Assembly (NCBI GenBank): GCA_963728975.1
Contig: CAVSMF010000001.1
Coordinates: 372,001-436,000 of the forward strand
DNA length: 64,000 nucleotides
Direction: 5' to 3'
DNA from: DATFCK01 sp963728975
Lineage (GTDB): Bacteria; Verrucomicrobiota; Verrucomicrobiia; Chthoniobacterales; UBA10450
Part shown: positions 16,467 to 24,564 of the stretch, one piece after another
Layout of the letters: each line of letters opens with the position of its first letter
Position numbering within the stretch: position 1 is the stretch's first letter
Made by a program: the position numbers and the translations under genes
Notes under the pieces: generated by a model
Told to the model about the DNA's origin: nothing
Databases searched by the model: none
The model's input: only the letters and a program-made list of their open reading frames with translations

Positions 16467-16880
16467 AGGGAGAGACGGAGCTTGTCTCGTCCCACTCATT
16501 TCAGCGCCCAACTAATCCGCTAAACACGCGAAATGACGCCAAAGGTAGCGGCGGTTCACCGAACCGCCATTCATCGAGCGATCGACAAGCCATGCACCTC
16601 CAGAGGCAAAGATCCGTCAACCACGGCTTGATTGGGGAATTTCCCGGTATGCCGGTGGATTCTCCGGAGGCCAGCCTGGTTTGGACCGCCGAGCAGAACA
16701 CTGCCGCATTCCAAGACGCATCCGCCAACTACGCCAACTGACGCCAAAGGTAGCGGCGGTTCACCGAACCGCCATCCATCGAGCGAGCGACAAGCCACGC
16801 ACCTCCAGAGGCAAAGATCCACCAACCCCGGCAAAATCCGGTTGATCCTGTCTAAAACCTTTGCTCCTCTGACGCGCGCG
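16467..16880 (+). repeat. Repeat mosaic between the gene fragment and vapC
   Basis: It holds a hairpin like that after yraN (about 16471-16495) and two GTAG hairpins with GGCGGTTC/GAACCGCC (16545-16568, 16750-16773). The block at about 16570-16735 (gcacctccagaggcaaagat and onward) recurs at 17645-17795. No open frame here has protein-like features. Confidence 0.85.
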
Positions 16881-17273
16881 TCACTTCCAAAGCTTCACTA
16901 ACCCGGACTGCCGGATTCGCTTATCGTAAGTCAGAAGCGGGATATTCAAAGCTCGCGCGGTTGCTATGATCATTCGATCGACTGGATCGCGAGGGAATTG
17001 CTTTGGAAAACGAAACAGTTCCCGGGCGACTGAATGGGTGATTTGAGCGAGCCGGACGGTTTGCGGATGAACCGCTATATCGAGCCACTGATCGGGGTTA
17101 GGCGCGAGTTCGACCTGGCCCAGTTCAACCAGGATAGAAAGCTCCCACAGACTGGCTACGCTCAATAGGGGCCGCTCGGACGCCCGATCCAGCGCATCCA
17201 TAACTGCTTTAGGCAGACGGGTAATCCGGCCGATCCACCAAATCCAGACATGGGTATCAATGAGAAGATCCAC
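16881..17273 (-). CDS. vapC: PIN-domain toxin of the VapC family
   Basis: A 130-residue PIN ribonuclease toxin, probably cleaving tRNA or rRNA when freed from its antitoxin. Acidic metal-binding residues are visible in MDLLIDTHVWIW (first Asp), SLWELSILVE (Glu), RDPVDRMIIATA (Asp pair) and LLTYDKRI. Length and motif order are standard. It overlaps the upstream antitoxin by 17 nt, as in many TA operons. The operon lies between duplicated repeat blocks, suggesting that it arrived or is kept within a recombination-prone segment. Confidence 0.93.
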   Translation of the reverse strand: MDLLIDTHVWIWWIGRITRLPKAVMDALDRASERPLLSVASLWELSILVELGQVELAPNPDQWLDIAVHPQTVRLAQITHSVARELFRFPKQFPRDPVDRMIIATARALNIPLLTYDKRIRQSGLVKLWK

Positions 17274-17532
17274 GAATGCGTTTTGCCTCGCCAGCCAGAT
17301 GGGACAGGATTTCCTTATCGCTCAAGACCGGCTTCAGAAGATCTCCCTTGATTTTGACCGAACCTCTGAGCGCCAGCCACGGTTTCTTCGCTGTGGCGGC
17401 CGGCGGCGTCAGTTGAGCCACGATTTGGCCGCGTTTGGTGATGAAGATCGGTTCCTGGGTCTGACCGACCTGATCCATCAGGCTCAGGCACTTCGCCTTA
17501 AACTCGGTTGCGGTAACAGTGATAATGACCAG
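17257..17532 (-). CDS. vapB: Phd/YefM-type antitoxin with a non-ATG start
   Basis: The antitoxin partner of the PIN toxin. The ATG at 17478 (MDQVGQTQEPIFITKRGQIV) would cut off the conserved Phd N-terminus. The frame continues upstream as VTATEFKAKCLSL, which is the canonical Phd start, back to a TAA immediately before a CTG at 17532. There is no ATG, GTG or TTG in between, so CTG (17532), ATT (17526) or ATC (17523) must serve if the gene is intact. The N-terminus should bind the operator overlapping this start, and the C-terminus should wrap the toxin. Confidence 0.78.
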   Translation of the reverse strand: MVIITVTATEFKAKCLSLMDQVGQTQEPIFITKRGQIVAQLTPPAATAKKPWLALRGSVKIKGDLLKPVLSDKEILSHLAGEAKRIRGSSH

Positions 17533-17548
17533 TTATCATGACTAGTCA
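17520..17548. promoter_or_regulatory. Probable TA operator palindromes
   Basis: Two adjacent inverted repeats cover the antitoxin start: TGATAA-7nt-TTATCA (17520-17538) and the perfect 10-bp palindrome TGACTAGTCA (17539-17548). Phd-type antitoxins repress their own operons at such sites. The assignment is inferred from position and symmetry. Confidence 0.6.
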
Positions 17549-17579
17549 CAGTTGTCAACCCATCCCGGCTCTATTTCAA

Positions 17580-18171
17580 CACCGAGCTGGTCCGCTAAAC
17601 ACGCGAAATGACGCCAAAGGTAGCGGCGGTTCACCGAACCGCCATCCATCGAGCGATCGACAAGCCACGCACCTCCAGAGGCAAGGATCCGTCAACCACG
17701 GCTTGATTGGGAAATTTCCCGGTATGAGGGCGGATTCTCCCGAGGCCAGCCTGGTTTGGACTGCCGAGCAGAACACTGCCGCACTCCAAGACGCATCCGC
17801 TAAACACGCCAAACGACGCCAAAGGTAGCGGCGGTTCACCGAACCGCCATCCATCGAGCGATCTTCGGTCCAGCAAAAAAGAATAACTCCCAATCTCTGA
17901 TCTTTGGCGTTCTTTGGCGTATTTAGCGGATCAAACTTTTCTTCTCCGCGATGTGATCGACAAGCCCATGAAACGGCTGCGCGCAGTCGAGCAAGCCAAC
18001 GGGTGATCCACAGATTTCGCAGATTGAAACAGATTTGGGACGGAGCTGACTGCGAACCAGGCAGAATGGGCGGATCCGTACTTCAGGTCTGACGCGCTGG
18101 AAAAGAGGCGTCCGGCAAAATGCCGGACGCAGCGGGCAACATGCCCGCGGTCCCCGGATCCAATTGAAAAC
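17580..18171 (+). repeat. Repeat mosaic upstream of the TA operon
   Basis: It contains two GTAG hairpins with GGCGGTTC/GAACCGCC (17620-17643, 17825-17848). The block at 17645-17795 is shared with 16570-16735, and a ~370-bp block at 17790-18160 is nearly identical to 15350-15720. The latter includes the cagatttcgcagattg decamers and the GTCCGGCA/TGCCGGAC palindromes. No gene is supported. Confidence 0.87.
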
Positions 18172-18208
18172 AAAAACGCCTCTCCGGAATTTCCGAAGAG
18201 GCGTTTTT
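18172..18208. terminator. Bidirectional intrinsic terminator
   Basis: A long near-perfect inverted repeat reads aaaaacgcctct, a small imperfect inner stem, then agaggcgttttt, with A and T runs at the two ends. It sits 18 bp past the stop of the minus-strand PEP-CTERM pseudogene. Confidence 0.88.
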
Positions 18209-18225
18209 GAAAAAAATCTGGAAGC

Positions 18226-19602
18226 TTAGCTCTGTTTCCGGCGAAGCCGCTGTGCGCCAAGTAGAAGACCGACACCCATCAACATCCAGGTGGCGGGCTC
18301 GGGGATAGCGGCTCCAACATTTATGAAACCCGTGCCGGCGAAATCGGCGCTTTCATCGTCGCTTCGCTACCGACCGCACCCCATTGACCATCCGCCTGCT
18401 GAACACCGTTGAAGAATAAACTGCCAACCTGCTCGTGCCGTTGTAGTTCAGATTAACCAAGTCGCCGGTGTTTGCAGAGCATTCCGATATTCAAGGAGGC
18501 GGCATCATCGATACTGTTCGTCACGCCCTGCAACGTAGGTATCGCGTTACTTGCGGTGAGACTAACGTTCCCGGTGCCGAATCCGCCATTCGCGGTCGAG
18601 ATGGTCGTGCCGCCCGACATATTTGTCCCACCGGAATAGGTGTTTGCGTGAGCTAATGTCAGGGTGCCGGTGCCGCTATGGCTTAAGATCGCCGATGCGA
18701 AATTGCCGTCTGAAATGGTGCCATTCATCGTCGCGTTCCCGGTCCCGTTAACCACAAGTGTCCCTGCACTTGTGTTGCCGTCATCGTGAAGGTTACGTTG
18801 AAGGTTGTTAATGCAGTATTGGTAAAGGTTACCGTTCGCGAATTAGCGCCTGCAGTCGAAGCGTTGCCATTGAACGTCATCGCATTGCTGCCGCCAATCG
18901 TAGCCGTGCCGCCGAAGGCAACGGTGTTGCCGATCGTGCGCGCTCCGCCACCGGCTTCTACGGTCGCCGAGTTATTGACTGAAAAAGTTCCCGTCCCCAA
19001 TGCGTTGTTATTGCCGATAACCAAATCCGTACTGGCAGCATCGATTGATGCGCCACCACTGAAGGTATTGTTACCGTTCAATTGAATCGTGCCGGCCTTG
19101 AGGCTCAACGCCTTGCCTGCCGCCGACTCCGAGATCGCCCCGTTAACGATCAAGGTTCCGCCAGCAGTGTTGAAGAATGTTGATGTAGTGGTCGGGGCGA
19201 GGATCAGAGGCACATCAATGGTATTCGTGCCCGAGGTCGCATTCGAGCGAATCGCAGCTGCGCTTCAATCCGCAGTTCCACTTGAGCCGCTCGTGCTGTT
19301 TCCCGTTAGGGTAAGATTAACACCAGCCGAACCGGTGATGTCATAGCCATTGACTGTAGCGGCGTTGAAAAAGTCTCCAGAGTTGGATAGCGATGCACTC
19401 AATTCGGTTGCGTAATTGCTGCGGCAGTGAACAGGCCAACATCGCCAACTCCAGGTGCAGGCCCCGCGCCTGCATTCCAGCTTGCTGACGCATTGTAATC
19501 TGTACCTCAGTTGCCCCACGTTCGTGCGGCGCCGTGCGCGGATTGGATCGCTAAAATTCCTCCTAACAAGATGGCAAATGCGGCAGTAGTTATTCTTCTC
19601 AT
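18226..19602 (-). pseudogene. Decayed autotransporter-repeat PEP-CTERM protein
   Basis: A broken gene for a secreted beta-helix protein. The start at 19602 has GGAG upstream and a signal peptide (MRRITTAAFAILLGG...SAHGA). Fragments in shifting frames then give typical autotransporter-associated beta-strand repeats, for example GTIQLNGNNTFSGG (18725-19213) and GTLTLAHANTYSGGTNMSGG (18453-18755). The last frame ends IPEPATWMLMGVGLLLGAQR followed by LRRKQS, a PEP-CTERM signal stopping at 18226. At least four frame changes separate these pieces, so it is not translatable as one protein. The remaining length (~460 codons) is short for the family. Confidence 0.85.
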
Positions 19603-20504
19603 AAGTGTATCTCCAAGGATTTGGTGTCCCTCAATAAATGTACAGTTTTGTGAGGGGATCGAGTTTGCCGGATATCGCCTGAAGGTAGCAACACTTTTTT
19701 TAGGTTTTTCCACGATTTTTTATGGATTCCCATAAACCGCTGAAAAACCGGCATTTTGGCCGTTTTCACGGGAAATGATGCCCGAAACGGCGGATTCGCG
19801 GATTTTAGCCCACGAAACACGTGAATGACACGAAACGGAGAAGTTCAAATCTGGAAACCAGGAAGCCAGGAAATAGGTTTGAGACATGGATCCCCCCCTT
19901 CCCTTAACCTCTATTTTCGCGTCATTCGTGTGTTTCGCGGGCAACCCTTCCCTGTTTGTATCCGGTCTTCCTGCCGCAAAATGACGGCGAAGCGGCTGTA
20001 GAGGGGTTTGTGACAAACCCCTGTTTCTAGCTTCGGTGGTTGGCACAACCACCGCTACAGAAGAAACCGGCCGCAGGCCGGTTGCTACATCGTGGAAGAA
20101 AAAGATTGAAAGCGCAATCGAGTCCGAGTTCGAGCAGGTCGAGCCTGAAGAGCCGGGACACGCATTTCGATAACGTAAAGAATGTCGAGCGGATCGGTTG
20201 GTGACCCGCCCAGGCAATGACGCGAATAGGTTCGCTCGTTAACCGGCGAGCATCCATCCAGTATCCAGATCATCCAGTGATCCAGTATCCGGTGTTTCAA
20301 CGCTCAACCCCGAAAGGTTTCGGGGCCGTCTTGTAAACAGGCAGGCGTTTAACGCTCAATTGTCCGCCGAAGCCTTGGCGAAGGTGGAACGCTCAACGCC
20401 CAATTAGGAGAGCCAGCATCCGGCCTGGAACGGCCGATCCACCATCCACGCAAATCCGTCGTCTATCTTCTAAATTCCATCTTCTGCCGCAGCATGACGG
20501 CGGC
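19603..20504. repeat. Intergenic region with a three-hairpin REP cluster
   Basis: No gene is supported. At 19998-20088 there are three GTAG hairpins: plus-strand AGGGGTTTG/CAAACCCCT (19998-20022), minus-strand CGGTGGTTG/CAACCACCG (20034-20058) and minus-strand AACCGGCC/GGCCGGTT (20065-20088). The last class also lies inside rsmE. Around them are degenerate short repeats (atccagtatccag at about 20255-20290; cgctcaac-type words at 20300-20405). The 165-codon frame over 19720-20217 is translated repeat. Confidence 0.85.
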
Positions 20505-21332
20505 CTACAGCAGCTCGTAGGAGAGGATACTTAAACAATAGATCGCAGCAGTTTCTACCCGGAGGATGATCGGGCCCAGCGTGATGGGAAGGCAGCCGTG
20601 GGTTTTGGCCAGGGATAGTTCGGCCGGGGTGAAATCGCCTTCCGGGCCGATCAACATCAGGACATCGGTGGGGCGGGTCTTGTGCTCGCTGATGTATTCG
20701 CTCAGCACTTTTTTGAAATGTCGGGCATCAGGCTGGAGCGAGCCGATCAGGCGAAGCTCCGCTGCGTCATTCCCAGCGCTTTTGGATTTGTTCGTGCGAC
20801 GGTCATAGACCGCCGCTACAGGAGAAACCGGCCGCAGGCCGGTTGCTACATCATCGAAGAAGGGTTTTAGCTTTTGGGGCGGGTGCACTTCCGGCAGCCA
20901 GTTTTGGCCGCATTGTTTGGCTGCTTCAATCGCGATCTGTTGCCATTTGATCTGCTTCTGGGCCGCTTCTTTCTTGTCCAGATCGACTATGGTCCGTTCG
21001 GAGATGAGCGGAAAGATTTCGGCTGCGCCAATCTCGACCGCTTTCTGCACGATCAGGTCCATGTTTTTGCCTTTCGGGATCGCCTGAGCCAAAACAATCC
21101 GGCAAGGCAACGGCGGGGCCTGGGTCTCGTGCAGTTTCCGGAACCGCACTTCGCTTGAATCGATCTCGGTAATTTCCGCGGTGATTTCGCGGCCTTGCCC
21201 ATTGAACACGACAGCTTTATCGCCCGGTTTCAGGCGGAGAACATCGCGGGCGTGATGGGCTTCGGCGTCGCGCAGGGCGAGATCGTCGAGGTTCCATTCC
21301 TGGGCCGCGTGAAGGACGAGGCGGTGAGCCAG
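20505..21332 (-). CDS. rsmE: 16S rRNA m3U1498 methyltransferase RsmE, with REP insertion
   Basis: A SPOUT methyltransferase acting on U1498 of 16S rRNA. Conserved blocks are AEAHHARDVLRLKPGDKAV, KGKNMDLIVQKAVEIGAAEI, SERTIVDL, AIEAAKQCGQNWLPEV and the knot segment LMLIGPEGDFTPAEL...ILRVETAAI. About 18 residues near 161-178 (VATGLRPVSPVAAVYDRR) are a translated REP pair, followed by a short tail before the frame rejoins family sequence. No ATG, GTG or TTG precedes the conserved N-terminus. A GTG at 21209 would remove it, and CTG at 21332 is the only plausible near-cognate start. The gene is either functional with an odd start or beginning to decay. Confidence 0.8.
   Translation of the reverse strand: MAHRLVLHAAQEWNLDDLALRDAEAHHARDVLRLKPGDKAVVFNGQGREITAEITEIDSSEVRFRKLHETQAPPLPCRIVLAQAIPKGKNMDLIVQKAVEIGAAEIFPLISERTIVDLDKKEAAQKQIKWQQIAIEAAKQCGQNWLPEVHPPQKLKPFFDDVATGLRPVSPVAAVYDRRTNKSKSAGNDAAELRLIGSLQPDARHFKKVLSEYISEHKTRPTDVLMLIGPEGDFTPAELSLAKTHGCLPITLGPIILRVETAAIYCLSILSYELL
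20797..20849 (-). repeat. Two tandem REP hairpins inside rsmE
   Basis: On the minus strand GTAG precedes CAACCGGCC/GGCCGGTT (20825-20849), followed 5 nt later by GTAG plus CGGCGGTC/GACCGTCG (20797-20819). The same two-hairpin order, with a different second stem, is found in the intergenic cluster at 20034-20088. Both are read through in the rsmE frame. Confidence 0.88.
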
Positions 21333-21365
21333 GGTTGAGAGAAGCCGGGTGGCGCGGAATGTTGA

Positions 21366-22110
21366 AAGCGATTAACGCTCAAAGTTCAATGCCGAACGAG
21401 TGGATGTCTAACGAGTCATCGTTTGACACTCGTGATTAACGTTCATCGCTCCGCAGGAGGCTCTCCTTTCACTACTCTTATAGGAACGCGACGCTCAACG
21501 ATCAACGGTCCGCGTTCGACGCTTAACGCTTAACTGGAGTCGACGCTCAGCGGTAGCGCACTGACGCCAATCGCGCCAGTTGACCTTCTTTCAACGGGCA
21601 AGGTGCGGCCACTACTCAAGAGATAGCAACTTCGTAAATTGGGACACGCAGGCGCGCAACTTTCACCGTGACCTCAGCGTTCAATTCCGAATCGCTCAAC
21701 TCTTTATATCGATTTTTTCAATCACCTCGACGTTTGAACGCTTTAAAACCGGTTCCCATATCGCTCAGACTTCAACGTTCATGAACAACATTGCTCAGCA
21801 GCGCTCAGACGCTCAACGCTCAACGCTAAACGCTCAAGACTCGAGCACCGGTAGCTCGGAACCGATTGACCCAATCGCCAATCAACGCGGCAACGCCCAA
21901 CTCTAAACGGCCCAACGCAGCGTACCGCGGCGATTGACTCAATCGCCATTCAACGGGCAAACGGGCAACTTGCTACGGCGAACGCTCAATGCTCAACGCC
22001 CAACGCTCAACGCTTAACGTCGGACGGGAAGCACCACCGCGGGGGGCGCTCGAGCAGTAAGCCATCAGAGCGGATTCGCCGCATTCGGGTTTTACCATCG
22101 CCCGCGAGAG
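21366..22110. repeat. Degenerate AACGCTC tract
   Basis: About 740 bp with no gene, built from variants of a 7-base word (gctcaacgctcaacgctaaacgctcaag at about 21802-21829; gctcaacgcccaacgctcaacgctt at about 21990-22015). Two palindromes are embedded: CGATTG/CAATCG near 21865 and GGCGATTG/CAATCGCC near 21932. It separates rsmE and dnaJ. The codon-like frames are not protein-like. Confidence 0.75.
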
Positions 22111-22231
22111 CGGCCGATCCACCTGTTTGCCAACATCGAGCCGGTCAATCCCGGCATATCCGGCGCTTCACCATAACCGCGCTATCGGCGCAATCGCGAC
22201 GCAATATCTAAAGCGAATTGTTAACGATTTT

Positions 22232-23356
22232 CTACCTGAAGAATTCTTTCGCGCGCTCGAAGAATTTCTTGTGGAGGGGCGCGTTTTCTTCACCGCACAG
22301 GGCGGCGAATTCCTCCAGCTTTTGGCGCTGCTGCGCATTGAGCCTGCTTGGGACTTCCACAATCACCCGGACCAGAAGATCGCCCTGGTGACGGCTGTTG
22401 ACGTTAGCCACGCCTTTGCCGCGGAACTTAAATACCTGTCCGCTCTGGGTGCCCACCGGCACCTTTAAATTCGCTTTGCCTTCCAGAGTAGGCACAGCGA
22501 TCTCGCCCCCGAGAGCGGCAACCGAGAACGGAATCGGCACTTCACAATAAAGATTGTCCTCCTCCCGTTGAAAAATCTTGTGCTCCTTGACATGGATAAC
22601 GACGTAGAGATCGCCGTGAGGGCCGCCCCGGACACCGGCCTCTCCGTTGCGGGAGGAACGCAACCGCGAACCCCCGGCGATGCCGGCCGGAATACTGATC
22701 TTGATCCGGCTCGTTTTCTCGACTCGCCCTTCGCCGCCGCATTGGTGGCACGGACGCTCGACGATCTGGCCGGCGCCGCGGCACCGGGGACAGGTCTGCG
22801 AGACCTGAAAAAAACCGCGAGAACTCACCACCTGGCCCCGGCCATGGCATCCCGGACAGGTGATTGTGCGCGAGCCGGGCTCGGCGCCGCTGCCACTGCA
22901 AGTGTTGCAGGTATCGAGCTTGCGGACCTCAATTTCCTTGTCCACCCCGAAAGCCGCTTCCTCCAGCGTGATCTGCATGTCGTAGCGGAGATCGGAACCG
23001 CGCTGCCGATCTTCGGTGGTCATGCCGCCCCCGAAAAAAGTTTCGAAAATACCGCCACCGCCGCTGAACACTTCCCGAAAGATATCGAATGGGTCGTGAA
23101 AGCCGCCCCGGAAGCCGCCGCCCTGGGTGAAGGCGGCATGACCGAACCGGTCGTAAGCGGCGCGTTTATCGGTGTCCATCAGGACATCGTAAGCTTCGCC
23201 GATTTCCTTGAACTTCTCTTCAGCATGCGGGTCGTCGGGGTTTTTGTCGGGATGAAATCGAACCGCGAGCTTGCGATAAGAGCGCTTGATCTCCTCGGCC
23301 GAAGACGAGCGTTCGACTTCGAGCACCTCATAATAATCGCGTTTTGGGGTGGCCAT
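22232..23356 (-). CDS. dnaJ: Chaperone DnaJ
   Basis: The Hsp40 co-chaperone that delivers substrates to DnaK and stimulates its ATPase. The start at 23356 gives MATPKRDYYEVLEV. The J domain has the HPD motif (RFHPDKNPDD). A Gly/Phe-rich segment follows. The four zinc-binding repeats are CNTCSGSG, CPGCHGRG, CPRCRGAG and CHQCGGEG. The C-terminal substrate-binding domains contain PHGDLYVVIHV and GDLLVRVIVEVP. It lies downstream of grpE in the same direction, but 626 bp of repeats and a truncated dnaJ start separate them. dnaK is not in the window. Confidence 0.96.
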   Translation of the reverse strand: MATPKRDYYEVLEVERSSSAEEIKRSYRKLAVRFHPDKNPDDPHAEEKFKEIGEAYDVLMDTDKRAAYDRFGHAAFTQGGGFRGGFHDPFDIFREVFSGGGGIFETFFGGGMTTEDRQRGSDLRYDMQITLEEAAFGVDKEIEVRKLDTCNTCSGSGAEPGSRTITCPGCHGRGQVVSSRGFFQVSQTCPRCRGAGQIVERPCHQCGGEGRVEKTSRIKISIPAGIAGGSRLRSSRNGEAGVRGGPHGDLYVVIHVKEHKIFQREEDNLYCEVPIPFSVAALGGEIAVPTLEGKANLKVPVGTQSGQVFKFRGKGVANVNSRHQGDLLVRVIVEVPSRLNAQQRQKLEEFAALCGEENAPLHKKFFERAKEFFR

Positions 23357-23400
23357 CTTCAATTTCAACCGCGGATTACGCGGATATCACAGATCGGAAA

Positions 23401-23508
23401 TTATTCACGTGGGATTAGCAGAGCTCGCGCGAGGTTTGGGTGCCGCCGATGCCGGTTAGAACCTTCGACTTCGAGCACTTCGTAGTAGTCGCGTTTTTGG
23501 GTGGCCAT
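23401..23508 (-). pseudogene. Truncated second copy of the dnaJ start
   Basis: From 23508 the frame reads MATQKRDYYEVLEVEGSNR and then unrelated residues to a stop at 23401 (35 codons). The first ~15 codons match the true dnaJ start (MATPKRDYYEVLEVE) with several silent or near-silent differences. It sits 45 bp upstream of the intact gene. Either a short duplication carried the dnaJ start, or repeats split an older copy. If translated it would be a leader peptide. Confidence 0.8.
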
Positions 23509-23982
23509 TGTCGGAACTGTGTAAGGAACGCAGGAACGCAGGAAAAGCATCAGAGACAGGGATGAGTGATAGGTAACAAGGGCCGAGAATCAAGCACCAC
23601 CAGTGCCGCAGCGGTTAGTCGTGAGAGATATCTGAGGAAAGCAGGAACGCTGGAAAAAGACCAGGATGAGTGATGAGTCGCGAGCAGGAACACAGAAAAT
23701 GACGTTCAACAGCAAATTGAATGAAAGAATCAATGCATCCTGCGTCGTGAACGGTTTTCCGGTTTGATTCAATCCGCGTTCGCGCCAGGTAGGGGCGCAT
23801 CTCTTTCCGAGCCGTCGGCTTCTCCAAGCCAGAGGCCGAGGCGCCCGGGTGGATGGGCAAACACCATGCAAATAATTTAGTTGGGAGCCAACCCCCGGGC
23901 ATCTCGGAGAGATGCCCCTACCTGGGTAAGCTTTCCTGCGTTCCTGCTTTCCTCAGAGATAGCGGATTCTGGGCCGGGAGGC
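23509..23982. repeat. Intergenic repeats between grpE and dnaJ
   Basis: It contains aggaacgcaggaaaagc-type decamers (about 23526, 23636 and, inverted, 23930), a degenerate plus-strand GTAG hairpin near 23784 and a good minus-strand GTAG hairpin with GGGCATCTC/GAGATGCCC (23897-23921). No gene is supported. Confidence 0.75.
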
Positions 23983-24564
23983 TCAAGACGGCTTCGCCGC
24001 CGGGCCGCTCGAGACCACCACGCTGGAGGGGCGGAGAAGGCGGTCCCTGAACCGATAACCGCGCCGGGTCTGGCGGATGATCTTGTTTTCCGGAACCCGA
24101 TCGCTCGATTCGTGGGCGATCGCTTCGTGGAGATTGGGATCGAATTGCCGGCCAACCGCGTCGATCGGCTGTAAACCGCTTTCGGCCAGGAAATCGTTGA
24201 TCTGCTTCAGCACCAGATTCATGCCGGAATAAATCGGGGAATGCTCGCCCTCGCTCCGGGCCGCGGAAAGCCCAAGCTCAAAGTTATCGACGATCGGCAG
24301 CAATCTCTCCAGGAGCGAACTGTTGGCGTACTTGATCGCTTCATCCTTCTCCCGGGCACACCGTTTTTTGTAGTTCTCGAAGTCGGCCTGGCTCCGGAGG
24401 GCGAGATCGCGGAACCGGTCGAGATCGGCCTGCAAGCCGACCATCGGATCGTTGTCGTCGTCGGACCCGGGATCTGATGCAACCGGCCCATCGGTTCGCG
24501 GCGAAACCGATTGACCCGGCCTGGCCGTCTCCTTTTCGGACTCGTGAGCGGGATTTTTTTTCAT
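23983..24564 (-). CDS. grpE: Nucleotide exchange factor GrpE
   Basis: GrpE releases ADP from DnaK. The 193 residues begin with a polar disordered stretch, then a long coiled-coil helix (DLDRFRDLALRSQADFENYK), then LLPIVDNFELGL, and the beta domain with GRQFDPNLHEAIAHESSD and RRGYRFRDRLLRPSSVVV, all standard. Its ATG overlaps the stop of the upstream SpoIIE-type phosphatase by 4 nt (ATGA), indicating coupled translation. dnaJ follows in the same direction after a repeat-filled gap. Confidence 0.95.
   Translation of the reverse strand: MKKNPAHESEKETARPGQSVSPRTDGPVASDPGSDDDNDPMVGLQADLDRFRDLALRSQADFENYKKRCAREKDEAIKYANSSLLERLLPIVDNFELGLSAARSEGEHSPIYSGMNLVLKQINDFLAESGLQPIDAVGRQFDPNLHEAIAHESSDRVPENKIIRQTRRGYRFRDRLLRPSSVVVSSGPAAKPS

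Noticed and set aside
19720..20217. 165-codon minus-strand frame
   Set aside because: It is the read-through of three REP hairpins and flanking degenerate repeats; no conserved domain.
22568..23485. 305-codon open frame on the plus strand
   Set aside because: Antisense to dnaJ, which has full family motifs; the translation resembles no known protein.
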